Of a DNA stretch of 62,828 bases, positions 24,331-34,536 are shown piece by piece. The DNA is from Isosphaera sp. (GTDB lineage: Bacteria; Planctomycetota; Planctomycetia; Gemmatales; Gemmataceae): NCBI GenBank assembly GCA_013822345.1, contig PNKH01000036.1, forward strand, positions 1-62,828, in the 5' to 3' direction. A program made the translations under genes and the position numbers. The notes below the pieces were generated by a model, which was given only the letters and a program-made list of their open reading frames with translations, was not told where the DNA came from and made no database searches. Position 1 is the first letter of the stretch; each line of letters begins with the position of its first letter.

Positions 24331-25989
24331 ATGTCCAAGTTCATCGCGATCGACCTCGACCCGCAGGGGGTGTTCGCCGTCGCCGGGGCGGCCCGCGGCG
24401 GGAAGGCCGCCGTCGACCAGGCCGTCGCCTGGGACGGACCGGAGGCCGCCGGCGGCCCGCCCGCCCTCACCCTGGAGACCGCGAGGCGGGTCGGCGAGCA
24501 GCTCCGCGACCGGCTCAAGGCGGCCGGCATCGCCGCGGCACCGGCCCTCGTCGCCATCCCCCGCGACCGGGTCATCCTGAAGGAACTCCGGTACCCGCCG
24601 GTGCCGCCGGCCGAGGAGCCGAACCTCGTCCGGTTCCAGGCGATCAAGGAGCTGTCCGACTCCCCGGACGAGGTCGTCCTCGACTACGTCCCGCTGTCCG
24701 GGGCGGCCGACGGGGAGCGGCGGAGCATGGCCGTCGCGGTCCGCAAGGACCTGTACGCCGCCGTCCAGGCGATGTGCGCCGCCGCCGGCCTGCGGCTGGC
24801 CGCCGTCACCCCGCGGCCGTACGCGGTGGCCGCCGGGCTGGCCCGGGCGGCGGTCGCCGACGGGGCCCCGGCCGGGGCGGTCGCGGCGCTGACCGTCGGG
24901 CCGGGCGGCGGGGAGTTCACCGTCGCGTCCGGCGGGGAGGTGACGTTCGCCCGCACCGTCCCCGGGCCGCTGGTCGCCAGCGCCCCGATGCTGCTGGCCG
25001 AGGTGCGGCGGAACCTGACCGTGTACGCCGGGGCGAACCCGGGGCGGCCGGTCGAGGCGGTGTACGTCGCCGAGGTGGACGGCCCGTGGGCCCGGCGGCT
25101 CGGGGACGCCCTGGGGCTGCCGGTCCGGGCGTACGACCCGCTGGCCGGGGCGGCCCCGGCCGTCACCGGGCCGGCCCGCGGGCGGTTCGCCGGGGCCGCC
25201 GGGCTCCTCGCCGCCCGGGCCGCCGGCGACCCGCCGATCAACTTCGCCGCCCCGCGCCAGCCGCGGGCCGAGGCCGACCCGAACCGGAGCCGGGTCCTCC
25301 TGGCGGTGCTCGCCGCCCTCGTGCTGCTGGCCGCCGGCGGGGCGTACGGGTACTTCACCCTCGACTCGGCCGACGCCGAGGTGGACCGGCTGACGGCCGA
25401 CCGGGACGCGGCGAAGAAGCGGTGGGAGGGGCTGGAGCCGGAGGCGAAGCGGCTGGCCGCGGCCGACGGGTGGAAGGCCCGGCGGGTGGTCTGGCTGGAC
25501 GAGCTGTACGACATGACCGACCGGTTCCCGGTGGCCGGCGGGTTCCACGCCAAGAGCTTCACCGGCAAGGCCCCGGCCGCCGACCCGAAGCCGGACCCGA
25601 AGGGGAAGGCCCGGCCGGACCTGCCCGGGTCGATCGACCTGAAGGTGGCGACCCGGGACCCGGGGCCGGTGATGCAGCTGCTGGACGCGATCAACCGGGA
25701 CGCCGTCGACCCGGCCCCGAAGGACCCGAAGAACCCGAAGAAGTTCTACGACAAGGCGAACCACATCCTCAACGCCAAGGACGACACGGCCACGGTTGCC
25801 ACCGAGCTGGCCTCGCGGCCGCCGGAGAAGTTCGTCCGGGCCCCGGCGCAGTTCACCCCGCCGTCGCGGAAGAACTACCCGCCGCCGCCTGCGGCGAAGG
25901 AGCCGCCGAAGGAGAAGGAGCCGGAGCCGGCGAAGGATCCGGCCCCCGCCCCGGCCCCGAAGGCGAAGGACGCCGCCGCCGGGGGCTGA
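24331..25989 (+). CDS. GspL/PilM-like assembly platform protein
   Basis: A 552-aa protein. Residues 1-310 form an actin-like ATPase domain of the PilM/GspL kind (MSKFIAIDLDPQGVFAV start, VLDYVPLSG, AVRKDLYAAV). One membrane helix follows at about 319-342 (LLAVLAALVLLAAGGAYGYF). A periplasmic part contains a ferredoxin-like stretch and a Pro/Lys/Ala-rich C-terminal tail (about 515-552). The position between gspK and the GspM-like gene supports a GspL role linking GspE to the inner-membrane platform. Sequence similarity to classic GspL is weak, so no symbol is given. Confidence 0.78.
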   Translation: MSKFIAIDLDPQGVFAVAGAARGGKAAVDQAVAWDGPEAAGGPPALTLETARRVGEQLRDRLKAAGIAAAPALVAIPRDRVILKELRYPPVPPAEEPNLVRFQAIKELSDSPDEVVLDYVPLSGAADGERRSMAVAVRKDLYAAVQAMCAAAGLRLAAVTPRPYAVAAGLARAAVADGAPAGAVAALTVGPGGGEFTVASGGEVTFARTVPGPLVASAPMLLAEVRRNLTVYAGANPGRPVEAVYVAEVDGPWARRLGDALGLPVRAYDPLAGAAPAVTGPARGRFAGAAGLLAARAAGDPPINFAAPRQPRAEADPNRSRVLLAVLAALVLLAAGGAYGYFTLDSADAEVDRLTADRDAAKKRWEGLEPEAKRLAAADGWKARRVVWLDELYDMTDRFPVAGGFHAKSFTGKAPAADPKPDPKGKARPDLPGSIDLKVATRDPGPVMQLLDAINRDAVDPAPKDPKNPKKFYDKANHILNAKDDTATVATELASRPPEKFVRAPAQFTPPSRKNYPPPPAAKEPPKEKEPEPAKDPAPAPAPKAKDAAAGG

Positions 25990-26104
25990 GCCGCCGGGGA
26001 GGACCCGCCAGGGGCCGGGGGCCTGGCGGACGCGTCTGCGACGCGTCGCCAACCGGTGCCGACTGACCACTGACCACTGACCACCCGCCGAAGGGCCCGC
26101 ACCG

Positions 26105-27766
26105 ATGACCTCCCGCGAGCGCACCCTGGCCGTTGCCGCGTCCGCCGTCATCCTGATCGGCGGGGGCGGGGCGCTCGCGTACCAGTTCGTCCTCACCCCG
26201 CTGTGGGAGAAGCAGGCGGCGGCCGACGCCCTGCGGGCCGAGGTCGAGGACCTGGAGGCCAAGGCCCGGACCGTGGCCGCCGCCCGGGTCCGGATCGCCG
26301 AGGCGAAGCGGCAGAGCCTCCCGCCGGACCCGAACCTCGCCCGGGCCGAGTACAAGTTCCTGCTGGAGCGGCTCCTCAAGACGGCCAACATCAAGGAGTA
26401 CAAGTTCTCCCCGGACCGGGTGCTGGAGGCCAAGGCCCCGGCCCACCCGGAGCTGCGGCCGAAGCAGCCGGCGTACACCCGGCTGGAGTTCACCCTGGAC
26501 GCGTTCAACGCCGACGTCTGGCAGCTGGCCGACTTCCTCGGGGCGTTCCACCGGGTCGACCTGCTCCACCAGATCACCACCCTGACCGTTACCCGGGAGG
26601 ACCGGGTGGTCGAGACCCGCAACGGGCTGAACGTCCGGCTGGTGATCGAGGCGATCATCCTCGACGGGGCGGAGCCGCGGGCGTCGCTGTTCCCGGTCAC
26701 CAACGCGGTCGCGGCGGCCGGCGGCAACCCGGCCGCCCTGGCCGTCGCCCGCAAGCCCGAGGCGGTCCGCGGGCTGACCCCGGCCCCGGCCGCCCCGGTC
26801 CTGTCCCCGCGGAACCGGGACTACTCGTACCTGGCGTGGAAGGACATCTTCTACGGCCTCCTGCCGGACCCGAAGAAGCCGACCCCGCTGTCCGTCGACA
26901 AGCTCACGGACGTGGTTCTGAACCGGGGGGAGGAGAAGGGGGCCGAAGTGCGGGTCCGGCTCCGCGGGGACGGGGCGACCGGGGCGACCGTCACCGCCAC
27001 CGCCGCCGGCGCCCTGATCCCGCCCGGGCCGCTCAAGGTCGACCCGAAGACGTTCGTTGTGTCCGTCCCGCCGATCCCGTACGAGGACACCCCGGACGAC
27101 GCGAGCTCGACCGTGTCGGTCGTCGCCACCACCCCGGACGGGCAGTCGGCGACCGGGAAGTTCGCGGTGTCGGTGGCCAAGCCGAAGGAGGCCCCGCCGC
27201 AGCCGCCGGCGCTGGACATCGCCGGGTTCATCAAGCTGACTGGCCTGGTCCGGCGGTCCGACGACACCGTCCTGGCGATCATCCACGACCACGCCAACCC
27301 GTACCGGTACGAGGTGACCGCCGGCCCGGCCCGAGTCGAGGTGGTGAAGTACAAGCCGGCCGGCGGGAAGAGCCGGGTGGCGGCCGAGGCGTGGCGGAAG
27401 GACCGGGATTACGAGCACCCGGACGGGGTGTTGGCGTTCGCCGACGACATCTCCGGGACGAAGCGGACGTTCCGGGTGGTGGCGTTCGAGGCGGACGGGC
27501 TGGTCCTGTCGGAGGCGGTCCGGGCGGAGCCGCCGAAGGAGGCCCCGAAGGGCCCGCGGCCGCCGCGGCCGAAGCAGGGCCCGGCCGCCCCGCTGTCCGC
27601 CCTGACCGGTGCGGCGGCGACCGCCGCCCCGCCCCCGGTCTTCTACCGGTGGGGGTTCGGCAAGTCGCTGAAGGAGTTGACGAAGCTCACCCCGGGCGAG
27701 GCGGGGAAGGTGCTCAAGCGGGTCGCCGACGGCGGCCCACTGGCGGCCGCCCCGACCGGGGGGTGA
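26105..27766 (+). CDS. GspM/PilO-like inner-membrane protein
   Basis: A 553-aa single-pass protein. A membrane helix lies at about residues 8-28, then a coiled coil (LWEKQAAADALRAEVEDLEAKARTV), then a ferredoxin-like fold typical of PilO/GspM (RLEFTLDAFNADVWQLADFLGAFHRVDLLHQITTL, of which the FLGAFHRV stretch is the best match). The C-terminal 300 residues are Pro/Ala-rich and extend far beyond the usual GspM length of about 170 aa. Placement directly after the GspL-like gene supports the assignment. The stop is next to a 31-bp palindrome. Confidence 0.7.
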   Translation: MTSRERTLAVAASAVILIGGGGALAYQFVLTPLWEKQAAADALRAEVEDLEAKARTVAAARVRIAEAKRQSLPPDPNLARAEYKFLLERLLKTANIKEYKFSPDRVLEAKAPAHPELRPKQPAYTRLEFTLDAFNADVWQLADFLGAFHRVDLLHQITTLTVTREDRVVETRNGLNVRLVIEAIILDGAEPRASLFPVTNAVAAAGGNPAALAVARKPEAVRGLTPAPAAPVLSPRNRDYSYLAWKDIFYGLLPDPKKPTPLSVDKLTDVVLNRGEEKGAEVRVRLRGDGATGATVTATAAGALIPPGPLKVDPKTFVVSVPPIPYEDTPDDASSTVSVVATTPDGQSATGKFAVSVAKPKEAPPQPPALDIAGFIKLTGLVRRSDDTVLAIIHDHANPYRYEVTAGPARVEVVKYKPAGGKSRVAAEAWRKDRDYEHPDGVLAFADDISGTKRTFRVVAFEADGLVLSEAVRAEPPKEAPKGPRPPRPKQGPAAPLSALTGAAATAAPPPVFYRWGFGKSLKELTKLTPGEAGKVLKRVADGGPLAAAPTGG

Positions 27767-27767
27767 G

Positions 27768-27836
27768 CGGCGAGCCGGGAGCGTGAGCGACCGGAGGGCG
27801 CCGACCCCTCCGGTCGCTCACGCTCCCGGCTCGCCG
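27768..27836. repeat. 31-bp perfect inverted repeat after the gspM-like gene
   Basis: Arms at 27768-27798 and 27806-27836 with a 7-nt loop. The core gagccgggagcgtgagcgac is shared, with one base changed, with the palindrome inside the helicase gene (39556-39624) and more loosely with that at 35461-35530. Confidence 0.95.
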
Positions 27837-28107
27837 CGCCCGCCCACCTCACCTCTCATCCCGATCTCACTCCCACCCGGCGCGCGGGGTGCGTTAAACT
27901 GGGTGGTGGTGGGGGTGATTAAAATGGCCTTGCGTCGCCGGTTTTTCGTTGCCCGCCCGGCGAGCGGACGGTATCAGCCCGCTTCTTGTGCGTGACCACC
28001 GTCGGCGGAACGGCGGGCGACCCGTGGGGGAACGGGCGCCCGCTCCCGGCGGCCGCCCACCCGGCGGCCCCCGCCCCGGCGGCGGCCCGCGACCTTGGGG
28101 GACGACC
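27837..28107 (+). other. Gene-free leader of the secretin gene
   Basis: No ORF with protein-like composition is seen. A TAAAAT at 27920-27925 in an AT-richer patch is a possible -10 element without a clear -35, so the giant secretin may have its own transcript with a leader of about 180 nt. Confidence 0.35.
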
Positions 28108-31100
28108 ATGCGACCGCGCCTCGGCACCCACGCGGGTGCACCCCCCCGGAAGCCCCGGGGGTGGCTGCTGTCCGCCGCCGCCCTCGCCGGGCTGACCGGG
28201 TGGGCCGCCGCCCAGCCGCCCGTCCTCGAGCCGCCGGCCGCCGGCCGGCCGATGCCCGCCCCGAGCCAGCCCGGGGCCGTCGTCCCGGCCGCCGGCGGGG
28301 CCGGCCAGGTCGCGACCCCGGCCGCGGCCCCCGAGAAGACCGTCACCGTCATGTTCGACCGGGCGGACTGGGAGTCCGTCCTGTCCTGGTTCGCCGCCGA
28401 GAGCGGGCTCACCCCGATCTACGCCGTCAAGCCGACCGGCAGCGTCACCCTCAAGTCGCCCAAGGACCGCAAGCTCACCATGAGCGAGGTGGTCGACCTC
28501 TTGAACGACGCGATGATGCAGCAGAAGTTCATCCTGGTCCGCCGCCGGGTGTCGTTCACCATCCTCCCGAGCGACGAGAAGGTGGACGGGTCGGCGATCC
28601 CGCGGATCGAGCTCGGCGAGCTGTCCAGGCGGGGGACGACGGAACTCGTCCAGGTGCTCCTGCCGCTGAAGACCCTGGCGGTCGAGGAGACGGCCCCCGA
28701 AGTGCAGAAGATGCTGACCCCGTTCGGCCAGGTGTCCATGCTGGTGAAGATGAACACCCTGATCATCATGGACACGGCCGGGAACATCAACCGGATCGTC
28801 CAGACCCTGCAGAAGGTCGAGGAGGGGAACGACGGGGACATCCTGACCCACAAGTTCGTGTACCGGAAGGCGACGGAGGAGGCGGAGCGGCTCAAGACCC
28901 TGCTCACCGACAAGGACAGCACCGTCACCGTGGGCGGGACCCCCGGGACTGCCCCGCCCGCCTCCCCGTACTACTCCCCCTACGGCGGCGGGTACTACGA
29001 CCCCCGGAACGACCCCCGCAACCAGCAGCGGACCGGCGGGGCGACCGGGCGGGTGAAGAACGTCGCCATCACCGTCGACGTGAAGAGCAACTCGGTCACC
29101 ATCACCGCCCCGCCGGAGAAGATTGCCCTGGCCAAGCGGATCATCGAGGAGAACGACAAGCCGCAGTATCAGGGCCAGCCGCCCATCAAGATCTCCGACC
29201 CGGAGCTGCGGAAGTATGCCGTCCCGGCCGGGACGGCCGACGCCTTGTCCAAGGCGATCGGGGAGAAGAACCCGTCCATCCGGATCGTCCCGCTCGTCCC
29301 GTCGAGCGAGATCCTGGTGTACGCCACCCCGGAGGACCACATCCTGGTCGCCAACCAGCTGCGGGGCATGGTCGAGGGCGGCAGCACCGGCCCGGAAACG
29401 GTCGTCATCCCGCTCGCCAGCACCGACCCGGCCGAGATGGCGGCCAAGCTGGTCAAGCTGTTCCCGACCACCGCCGGCGGGGCCGCCATGATCGAGCCCC
29501 AGACCGGAGGCCAACCCGGGATCATCGTCAAGGGGACCCGGGCGCAGATCGAGGAGATCCGCAAGGCGGTCGTCGAGATCGAGGGCGGGCCGGCCGGGCG
29601 GGCCGGGCTGGACCCGAGGACCCGGACCATCATCATCCAGGACGGCAGCAGCTCCGTCCTGGCCGAGCACCTCGGCCGGGTGATGAACAGCCTCGGCCGG
29701 CCGACCACCGTGGTCGACCCGAACAACCTGCCGAAGCCGGTCATCCCGGTCCCGCCGAAGCTCGCCCCGGAGCCGAAGGGGAAGGAGCCGGGCAAGCCGC
29801 TGTCGTCCGGGGCGCGGGAGGCGCTGCCGGGGCGCGACATCCGCCTGGCCGCGGCCCAGATCACCGACCCGGAGAAGAAGGACAAGAAGGCGGTCACCAT
29901 CCAGGTGATCGGGAACCGGCTGATCGTCACGAGTGACGACCCGGAGTCGCTCGACCTGCTCGCCGGGCTGATCCAGTACTACAAGCAGGGCGGGGCGCCG
30001 CAGGAGAACCTGTTCAAGGTGATCCGGCTGAAGAACGTGGCGGCGGCGGACGCGGCCAAGGAGATCACCGAGATCTTCAACGGCCCGCAGCAGCAGCAGC
30101 AGGGCGGGCAGCGCGGCGGCGGGGGGATCGCCGGCCTGCTCGGCGGCGGGGGCGGGCCCGGCGGGCTGCTCGGCAGCCTGCTCGGCGGCGGGGGCGGGGC
30201 GGCCCCGGCGTCGGGGGCGACCCCGAACCGGGTCCGGGTGGTGGCCGAGACGGCCAGCAACTCGCTGGTCGTGGTCAAGGCCAGCCCGATCGACCTGCTC
30301 ACCATCGAGAAGCTCCTCCGGGACTACATCGACGGCGGGCCGAGCGAGGACGCCCTGACCCTGAAGACGCACATCATCAAGGTGCGGAACGCGGACGCCG
30401 CCCAGATGGCGGCCGTCGTCCGGGAGGTGTACCGGTCGGCCACCGCGAGCGGGTCGGCCGGGCAGAGCGTGGCGGTCAACCCGTTCCTCCCGTTCGCCCC
30501 TCAGCCGCAGCAGCAGCAGCAGAAGCCGCCGGCCCTGACGGTCAGCGTGGACGACCGGAGCAACAGCCTCATCCTGATGAGCACCGACCTGATGGCGGCC
30601 GAGGTGGAGACGCTCGTCAACACCCTGGACGAGGCCCAGGTGAGCACCACCGAGGTGGTCCGGCTGGTCCAGCTCAAGGGCGTCGACCCGGCCCTGGTGC
30701 AGCAGGCGGTGTACGCCATCCAGGGGCGGCAGGTGCCGACCGCCGGGCGGACCGGCGGGTTCGGGGGCGGCCTCGGCGGCGGCCAGGGCGGGTTCGGGGG
30801 CGGCCAGGGCGGGCTCGGCCAGGGCGGCTTCGGCGGCCTCGGCGGGATCAACTTCGGCGGGCTGGGCGGTGGCCTCGGGGGCGGGCTCGGCGGGATCCGC
30901 CAGGGGGGCGGTGCCGGGCTCGGCGGGTTCGGCGGCGGCCGCGGCACCGGCGGGGGGATGACGGCCCCGCGGGGCGGGGGGGGCGGCGGGACACGCGGGG
31001 GCGGGGGCCGCCAGGCGAACGCCGGCGGGACGGAGGGCCCCTTAAATTTTGACTACCGGGGCAAGGACGCCCCTCCGGCCCGGGTCTCCAAGACCCTCTA

Positions 31101-34100
31101 CGACCCGGCCCTCGAGGCCGGGTCCGACGACAACGCCATCGTGCCGATCGCCCACCAGTTCGGGCCGGCCGCCGGGCAGCCCCCGGCGGGCGGCCAGCCC
31201 CCCGGCAGCGTCCAGGCCCCGCGCCAGCCGGCCGAGATCCAGATCCTCCCGGGCCTCGACACCGCCGTCCTTCGGGCGGGCGACGCCCAGGATCTGCAGC
31301 TCATCCTCGACCTGATCGAGATCCTCCGGGAGCAGGCGAAGACCGCCCGCCCGCGGCTGGAGATCGTCCCGCTCGAGTACGCCGACTGCAACGCCCTCGC
31401 CAACTTCCTGACCGCCTTCTTCTCCCGGGTGCTGATCGCCGGGCCGGGCGGGAACTACCTGGCCCAGCCGGGGGTCGCCGGCCAGCAGGGGATCGGCGGC
31501 GTCCTCGGCCAGGGGTTCGGCCAGCAGCAGCAGCAGGTGCAGAACCGCGGGGTGTTCCTGCTCGCCCTGCCGCGGCAGAACGCCATCCTCGTCGCCGCCC
31601 CGGAGAGCCGGTTCGGGGACGTGCTGAAGGAGATCCGCCGGTACGACGTCCGGAACTCGGACGCGGTCCTGCCGAAGCCGTTCCCGCTGAAGAAGGCGTC
31701 GGCCCAGATCGCGGCGACCCAGATCCAGCAGTTCTGGAACGCCCGGTACCCGGGCGAGACGCTGGCCCTGAACCAGTTCCGGGTGACGTTCGACGCGGCC
31801 AGCAACACGGTGTACGTCCAGGGGAGCCGGGCGGACCTGGAGGACGTGGAGGCCCTGCTCCGGGAGTGGGACACGTCCGAGTCGAAGGCGGTCCACGAGG
31901 TCCGCACCTTCCCGCTGCGGAACGCGGTGGCGTCGGAGTTGGCCCAGGTGATCAGCAACGCCATCACGGCGCAGGTGCTGAACCCGCTGACCCAGGCCCA
32001 GTTCACCAACGTCCAGGCCCCGGCGGCGGGCGGGACGGCCCAGCTCGGGCTGGGGACCGGGCAGACCGGGCTCGGCGGCGGGCAGAATGTGATCGGCGGG
32101 GCGCTCGGCGGGGCCCTCGGGGGCGGGGCGCCGGGGGCCCTGGGCGGGGCGCTCGGGGCGGCCCTCGGGCAGCAGGGCGGGACGCTCCCGGGCGGGCTCG
32201 GGGCGACCTCGCAGATCCAGGCCCAGATCCCGCAGATCGGGGTCGGGATCGCCGGCGGGCTGGTGACCAAGAGCACGAGCCTGCGGCTGTACTCGGTCCG
32301 GGACGGGCAGGTGATCGAGACCGGGCAGTTCGCCGACGTCCACCTGGTCCCGAACGTCCGGACGAACGCGATCATCGTCACCGCCCCCGAGAAGACGATG
32401 CGGCTGATCGCCGCCCTGATCGACCAGCTCGACACGGTGGCGGCGGCGGCGGCGTTCGTGAACGTGTTCGAGCTGCGGCGGGCGGACGCGACCCTGACGG
32501 CGAACCTGCTCCGGCAGCTGTTCGGCAGCCAGACCCAGGCCGGCGGCCTCGGCGGGCTGGGCGGCCAGCTCGGCGGCCAGTTCGGGCAGGGCGGGCTCGG
32601 GGCGGCCCAGCAGGGCGGCGTCCGGCCGATCCTGACCGTGTCCGGGGACCCGTCCCCGGGGGCGAACCTGATCGACCTGCGGATCTCGGTCGACGACCGG
32701 ACCAACTCGATCATCGTGGCCGGCAGCCAGAACGACCTGGAGACGATCCGGGCGATCATCCTGCGGCTGGAGGGGTCGGACACCCCGCAGCGGTACAACG
32801 AGGTGTACAAGCTGCGGAACGCGGCCGCGGCGGACGTGGCGACGGCGGTCCAGACGTTCGTGACCAACTCGCTGAACGTCCTGTCGGGGGCGAACTTCCT
32901 GTCGGCGTACCAGACCCTGCAGCGGCAGGTGGTGGTGGTGGCCGAGCCGGTGAGTAACACCCTGCTGGTGAGCGCCACCCCGCAGTACTTCGGGGAGATC
33001 AAGCGGCTGATCGAGAAGGTGGACGCCCAGCCGCCGCAGGTGATGATCCAGGTGACGATCGTGGACGTGCAGCTGAACAACGCGGAGGAGTTCGGGGTCG
33101 AGTTCGGGATCCAGAGCCCGGTGCTGTTCGCCCGCGGGCAGCTCGGCACCCCGGTGACCACCAACGGGGTGACGAACGCGGCCGTCCCGGGGTTCAACTT
33201 CAACACGACGGCCCCGCTCGGGAACAGCAACATCGTCCAGCAGCAGACGGTCGGGTTCCAGGGGCTGTCGCAGCTCGGGGTCGGGCGGGTCGGGACGCAG
33301 GGGTTCGGGGGGTTCGTCTTCTCGGCCGCGAGCGACTCGTTCAACCTGCTGATCCGGGCGCTGAAGGCGCAGGGGCGGGTGGAGATCCTGAGCCGGCCGC
33401 AGATCCAGGTGGCGGACAACCAGACCGGGTTCGTGCAGGTCGGGCAGGACTTCCCGTTCCTGGACCAGAGCAACGTGACGGCGACCGGGATCGCGAGCCA
33501 GTCGGTGCAGTACCGGCCGATCGGGGTGACGATGCGGGTGACCCCGCGGGTGAACCCGGACGGGAAGGTGCTGATGCGGGTCGAGCCGACGGTGTCGAGC
33601 GTCAGCCCGAACTCGATCAACCTGGGCAACGGCATCCTGGCCCCGGTGTTCAACAACCAGACGGTGCAGACCACGGTGCTGGCGTCGGACGGGGAGACGA
33701 TCGTGCTGGGCGGGCTGATCTCGAAGACCGACCAGCGGAACGAGAACGGGTACCCGTTCCTGAAGGACATCCCGTACGTCGGGGCGCTGTTCCGGTACCG
33801 GACGCACTCGGTCCAGCGGCGCGAGGTGCTGGTCATCATGACCCCGCACATCGTCCGGAGCGAGGCGGACCAGGCCCGGCTCCTGGCCGAGGAGTCGCAG
33901 CGGATGCACTGGTGCGTGCCGGAGATCGCCCGGGCGCACGGGCACGGGATCGAGGTGATCGGGCCGGCGATGGACGGGGCCCGCCCGGTCCCGGTCCCCG
34001 GCCCGGCCCCGTACACCCCCGGCCCGTACTACTACAACCCGGGGACGGTGCCGCCGGAGGGCGGCATGACCCCGCCGGCCGGGGCGCCGCCGTACCTGCC

Positions 34101-34536
34101 GCCGGCCCCGCAGCAGCCGCAGCCGTACAACCCGGGTGTCGCCCCGCCGCCGGGCGGGATGACGCCGATGCCGCCGCCGGCGCCGGGGGTGTCGCCGGCC
34201 GGGTGGCCGGTCGGCCCGGCCGCGGCGGCGGTCCCGCCGCCGCCGCACACGGCGTACTCGGTCCCGCCGGCGGGGCCGACGGTCACCCGCCCGGGGTACC
34301 AGATGGTGCTGCCGGACGGGCGGGTGGTCCTGCCCCCGGGGACGCCCGTTCCCACCCCGCCGTCGCCGACCGCGCACCGCGGGTTCACGATGCAGCAGCC
34401 GGCCGGCGGGGTGCCCGCCGGACAGCCGGCCCGGACCGGGGACGGAGCCCCGCCGGCGGACGACCGGAAGACCCGCGCCACGGAGGGCGAGCCATGGAAG
34501 TCGGCGGTGTTCGGGCAAAGAATGTTCGGGCGCTGA
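28108..34536 (+). CDS. gspD: Giant type II secretion secretin GspD
   Basis: A 2142-aa outer-membrane secretin, about three times the usual 650-700 aa. After a signal region (AAALAGLTGWAAAQ) comes an N0-like domain (about 80-165). A long series of about ten N1/secretin_N modules follows, each with a ...VVKIIRLKNA... strand and an ...SNSLIV... strand. Modules are separated by Gly-rich loops at about 670-700, 880-985, 1310-1365 and 1475-1510. The pore-forming secretin domain is at about 1640-1925 (IQVTIVDVQLNN, RPQIQVADNQ, TVLASDGETIVLGGLI, DIPYVGALFR). A Pro-rich tail of about 215 residues ends the protein. The start ATG 28108 precedes the signal peptide. The extra modules could lengthen the periplasmic channel. 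Confidence 0.92.
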   Translation: MRPRLGTHAGAPPRKPRGWLLSAAALAGLTGWAAAQPPVLEPPAAGRPMPAPSQPGAVVPAAGGAGQVATPAAAPEKTVTVMFDRADWESVLSWFAAESGLTPIYAVKPTGSVTLKSPKDRKLTMSEVVDLLNDAMMQQKFILVRRRVSFTILPSDEKVDGSAIPRIELGELSRRGTTELVQVLLPLKTLAVEETAPEVQKMLTPFGQVSMLVKMNTLIIMDTAGNINRIVQTLQKVEEGNDGDILTHKFVYRKATEEAERLKTLLTDKDSTVTVGGTPGTAPPASPYYSPYGGGYYDPRNDPRNQQRTGGATGRVKNVAITVDVKSNSVTITAPPEKIALAKRIIEENDKPQYQGQPPIKISDPELRKYAVPAGTADALSKAIGEKNPSIRIVPLVPSSEILVYATPEDHILVANQLRGMVEGGSTGPETVVIPLASTDPAEMAAKLVKLFPTTAGGAAMIEPQTGGQPGIIVKGTRAQIEEIRKAVVEIEGGPAGRAGLDPRTRTIIIQDGSSSVLAEHLGRVMNSLGRPTTVVDPNNLPKPVIPVPPKLAPEPKGKEPGKPLSSGAREALPGRDIRLAAAQITDPEKKDKKAVTIQVIGNRLIVTSDDPESLDLLAGLIQYYKQGGAPQENLFKVIRLKNVAAADAAKEITEIFNGPQQQQQGGQRGGGGIAGLLGGGGGPGGLLGSLLGGGGGAAPASGATPNRVRVVAETASNSLVVVKASPIDLLTIEKLLRDYIDGGPSEDALTLKTHIIKVRNADAAQMAAVVREVYRSATASGSAGQSVAVNPFLPFAPQPQQQQQKPPALTVSVDDRSNSLILMSTDLMAAEVETLVNTLDEAQVSTTEVVRLVQLKGVDPALVQQAVYAIQGRQVPTAGRTGGFGGGLGGGQGGFGGGQGGLGQGGFGGLGGINFGGLGGGLGGGLGGIRQGGGAGLGGFGGGRGTGGGMTAPRGGGGGGTRGGGGRQANAGGTEGPLNFDYRGKDAPPARVSKTLYDPALEAGSDDNAIVPIAHQFGPAAGQPPAGGQPPGSVQAPRQPAEIQILPGLDTAVLRAGDAQDLQLILDLIEILREQAKTARPRLEIVPLEYADCNALANFLTAFFSRVLIAGPGGNYLAQPGVAGQQGIGGVLGQGFGQQQQQVQNRGVFLLALPRQNAILVAAPESRFGDVLKEIRRYDVRNSDAVLPKPFPLKKASAQIAATQIQQFWNARYPGETLALNQFRVTFDAASNTVYVQGSRADLEDVEALLREWDTSESKAVHEVRTFPLRNAVASELAQVISNAITAQVLNPLTQAQFTNVQAPAAGGTAQLGLGTGQTGLGGGQNVIGGALGGALGGGAPGALGGALGAALGQQGGTLPGGLGATSQIQAQIPQIGVGIAGGLVTKSTSLRLYSVRDGQVIETGQFADVHLVPNVRTNAIIVTAPEKTMRLIAALIDQLDTVAAAAAFVNVFELRRADATLTANLLRQLFGSQTQAGGLGGLGGQLGGQFGQGGLGAAQQGGVRPILTVSGDPSPGANLIDLRISVDDRTNSIIVAGSQNDLETIRAIILRLEGSDTPQRYNEVYKLRNAAAADVATAVQTFVTNSLNVLSGANFLSAYQTLQRQVVVVAEPVSNTLLVSATPQYFGEIKRLIEKVDAQPPQVMIQVTIVDVQLNNAEEFGVEFGIQSPVLFARGQLGTPVTTNGVTNAAVPGFNFNTTAPLGNSNIVQQQTVGFQGLSQLGVGRVGTQGFGGFVFSAASDSFNLLIRALKAQGRVEILSRPQIQVADNQTGFVQVGQDFPFLDQSNVTATGIASQSVQYRPIGVTMRVTPRVNPDGKVLMRVEPTVSSVSPNSINLGNGILAPVFNNQTVQTTVLASDGETIVLGGLISKTDQRNENGYPFLKDIPYVGALFRYRTHSVQRREVLVIMTPHIVRSEADQARLLAEESQRMHWCVPEIARAHGHGIEVIGPAMDGARPVPVPGPAPYTPGPYYYNPGTVPPEGGMTPPAGAPPYLPPAPQQPQPYNPGVAPPPGGMTPMPPPAPGVSPAGWPVGPAAAAVPPPPHTAYSVPPAGPTVTRPGYQMVLPDGRVVLPPGTPVPTPPSPTAHRGFTMQQPAGGVPAGQPARTGDGAPPADDRKTRATEGEPWKSAVFGQRMFGR

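Noticed and set aside
21934-26754. 1606-codon antisense frame across gspJ to gspM
   Set aside because: Composition is that of a shadow frame (Arg, Gly, Pro, Val), and the plus-strand genes have family motifs throughout.
30760-31025. Gly-rich part of GspD as a separate silk-like or PE-PGRS-like gene
   Set aside because: It lies in frame between secretin N modules with no start or stop.
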